Assembly (NCBI GenBank): GCA_018268855.1
Contig: JAFDVR010000006.1
Coordinates: forward strand, 248,001-312,000
Origin: Acidobacteriota bacterium
GTDB lineage: Bacteria; Acidobacteriota; Terriglobia; Terriglobales; Acidobacteriaceae
DNA length: 64,000 nucleotides
Direction: 5' to 3'
Below the pieces are notes generated by a model. It saw only the letters and a program-made list of their open reading frames with translations. It searched no databases and was not told the origin of the DNA. Below, in pieces: positions 63,240 to 64,000 of the stretch (positions are counted from its first letter, which is position 1; each line of letters starts with the position of its first letter). The translations under genes were made by a program, and so were the position numbers.

Positions 63240-64000
63240 TCGCCCGTACTCGCTTTCCCTACGCAGATCACTTCTGCGGGTCCGGTCAGTTGCATCTCCG
63301 CATCGCGCGCAGGCCAGACTACCTGCTGCTCTCCGCCGATCGATGAGGCCGCAAGTGATGTGTCACATCCGCGTAGTGCGATCGACGCAGCCGACGATGC
63401 GCACGTGCCTGTACCCGAAGAGTGCGTTGGTCCTACACCACGCTCATAAATGCGAAACTCTATTTTTTCCGGCGCAAGCACACGCACAAACTCAACATTC
63501 GTACCTGCGGGGAAATCCGGGTGCGTGCAGATCTTTGCTCCCAATTCCTGCCACGCAAGCCCATGCGAAGAGAAATCTTCAGCCTCAGTAAAGATGACGA
63601 AGTGCGGATTCCCTACGTTCACGTCCGCACCGTCTACTTTTCCGATACCGAGCACATCCACCATGCGCGGCATCACCTGCGGCACGCCCATGTCTGTCGC
63701 AATCATGCAGAGTTCGCCACGCATATCGAGCGTGCGGCAGGTGCGTGGACCTCCAGCCGTTTGCAGCGTGACAGATGTGATGTGGTCATTCACAGCGAGC
63801 CATGCCGCCACACAGCGCGTGCCATTACCGGAAAGCTCTGCCTCGGAGCCGTCCGCATTGAAGAGGCGCAACAGCATCTCGCCATCCGGCTTCCGCTCCA
63901 GAAACTCCACGCCGTCCGCACCCACGCTCGTGTTGCGCGCACAGAGGCGCCGCGCAAGTGCCGCATGATCGTCGCGCGCGTGCTCCTCCTCCACGATGAG
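63236..64000 (-). CDS. DapF-like (diaminopimelate epimerase fold) protein, both catalytic Cys replaced by Ser; 5' truncated
   Basis: About 255 residues are visible; the start lies beyond the window edge. Family pattern is clear: ARRLCARNTSVGADGVEF, NADGSEAELSGNGTRC, NVGNPHFVIF, GTNVEFVRV and ERGVGPTHSSGTGTCASS. In true DapF the two catalytic cysteines are in CGNG and in (A)CGTG; here both are Ser (codons TCC at 63830-63832 and TCG at 63416-63418). Cysteines nearby (GTRC, GTGTC) are the non-catalytic ones. So normal DAP epimerisation is doubtful; a different substrate, a different proton chemistry, or a regulatory role is possible. It overlaps the LD-carboxypeptidase start, part of a cell-wall recycling operon. 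Fold assignment is strong; activity is open. Confidence 0.85.
   Translation of the reverse strand, partial: LIVEEEHARDDHAALARRLCARNTSVGADGVEFLERKPDGEMLLRLFNADGSEAELSGNGTRCVAAWLAVNDHITSVTLQTAGGPRTCRTLDMRGELCMIATDMGVPQVMPRMVDVLGIGKVDGADVNVGNPHFVIFTEAEDFSSHGLAWQELGAKICTHPDFPAGTNVEFVRVLAPEKIEFRIYERGVGPTHSSGTGTCASSAASIALRGCDTSLAASSIGGEQQVVWPARDAEMQLTGPAEVICVGKASTGE

Overview
The window looks like chromosomal DNA of an acidobacterium, most likely of the class Terriglobia (Acidobacteriaceae, Granulicella/Terriglobus/Edaphobacter type). The evidence is a tandem pair of the VWFA-related secreted proteins typical of Acidobacteria, carboxypeptidase-regulatory-like and YVTN beta-propeller lipoproteins, a PEP-CTERM protein, BshC (bacillithiol), a GH57 branching enzyme, Mpl, and a G/C-rich codon style. 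This is inference from gene content; no rRNA gene is present. I saw no CRISPR array, insertion sequence, integrase or phage structural gene.

Layout. 1-3.2 kb: 3' end of purQ overlapping a CpsB/YwqE-type phosphatase, then a minus-strand SDR and Ig-like protein pair. 3.3-5.5 kb: groES-groEL behind a perfect CIRCE operator and ending in a strong terminator. 5.6-7.3 kb: an A/T-richer two-gene island (unknown protein plus HTH-ImmA/IrrE peptidase) that looks transferred, followed by a disrupted membrane-protein gene. 8.3-10.3 kb: Tat-exported sulfatase and VOC protein. 10.6-11.3 kb: PEP-CTERM protein with a sigma-54-type promoter. 11.5-18.2 kb: Fe-S assembly-type protein, zinc-ribbon protein, bshC, Nudix hydrolase, cold-shock protein, polX and membrane proteins. 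18.3-22.9 kb: thiO-like, gltA, cysteine desulfurase and mnmA in line, a likely sulfur-transfer/central-metabolism cluster. 22.9-25.3 kb: two membrane/stress-type proteins and a BON-domain lipoprotein.

25.5-31 kb: a tight five-gene run (GH57 branching enzyme, UbiA-like membrane protein, methyltransferase, small proline-rich ORF, SixA) convergent with Ppx/GppA. 31-36 kb: two tandem GT39-type glycosyltransferases, tRNA-Arg(CCT) and a polytopic membrane protein. 36-41 kb: ispG and two tandem VWFA-related proteins. 41-47.6 kb: a frameshifted MFS gene, a GGDEF-EAL protein whose EAL half is degenerate, cystathionine lyase and a frameshifted M13 peptidase. 47.8-53.3 kb: two tandem beta-propeller lipoproteins, a single-domain asparaginase and the kbl-tdh threonine degradation operon. 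53.4-60 kb: tRNA-Leu(TAG) and a long plus-strand run (DUF3467, glycosyltransferase, TPR, NfeD, outer-membrane barrel, slipin, SPOR). 60-64 kb: a minus-strand cell-wall operon dapF-like, LD-carboxypeptidase, mpl, plsC, in which the DapF-like protein lacks both catalytic cysteines.

Most promising for novelty: the HTH-ImmA two-gene island (possible toxin-antitoxin or defence module); the Ser/Ser DapF homologue inside a peptidoglycan-recycling operon; the sigma-54 promoter with a hairpin over the ribosome-binding site of the PEP-CTERM gene; and the active-looking diguanylate cyclase fused to a dead-looking EAL domain. Two clean one-base frameshifts (MFS, M13) may be real decay or sequencing error.
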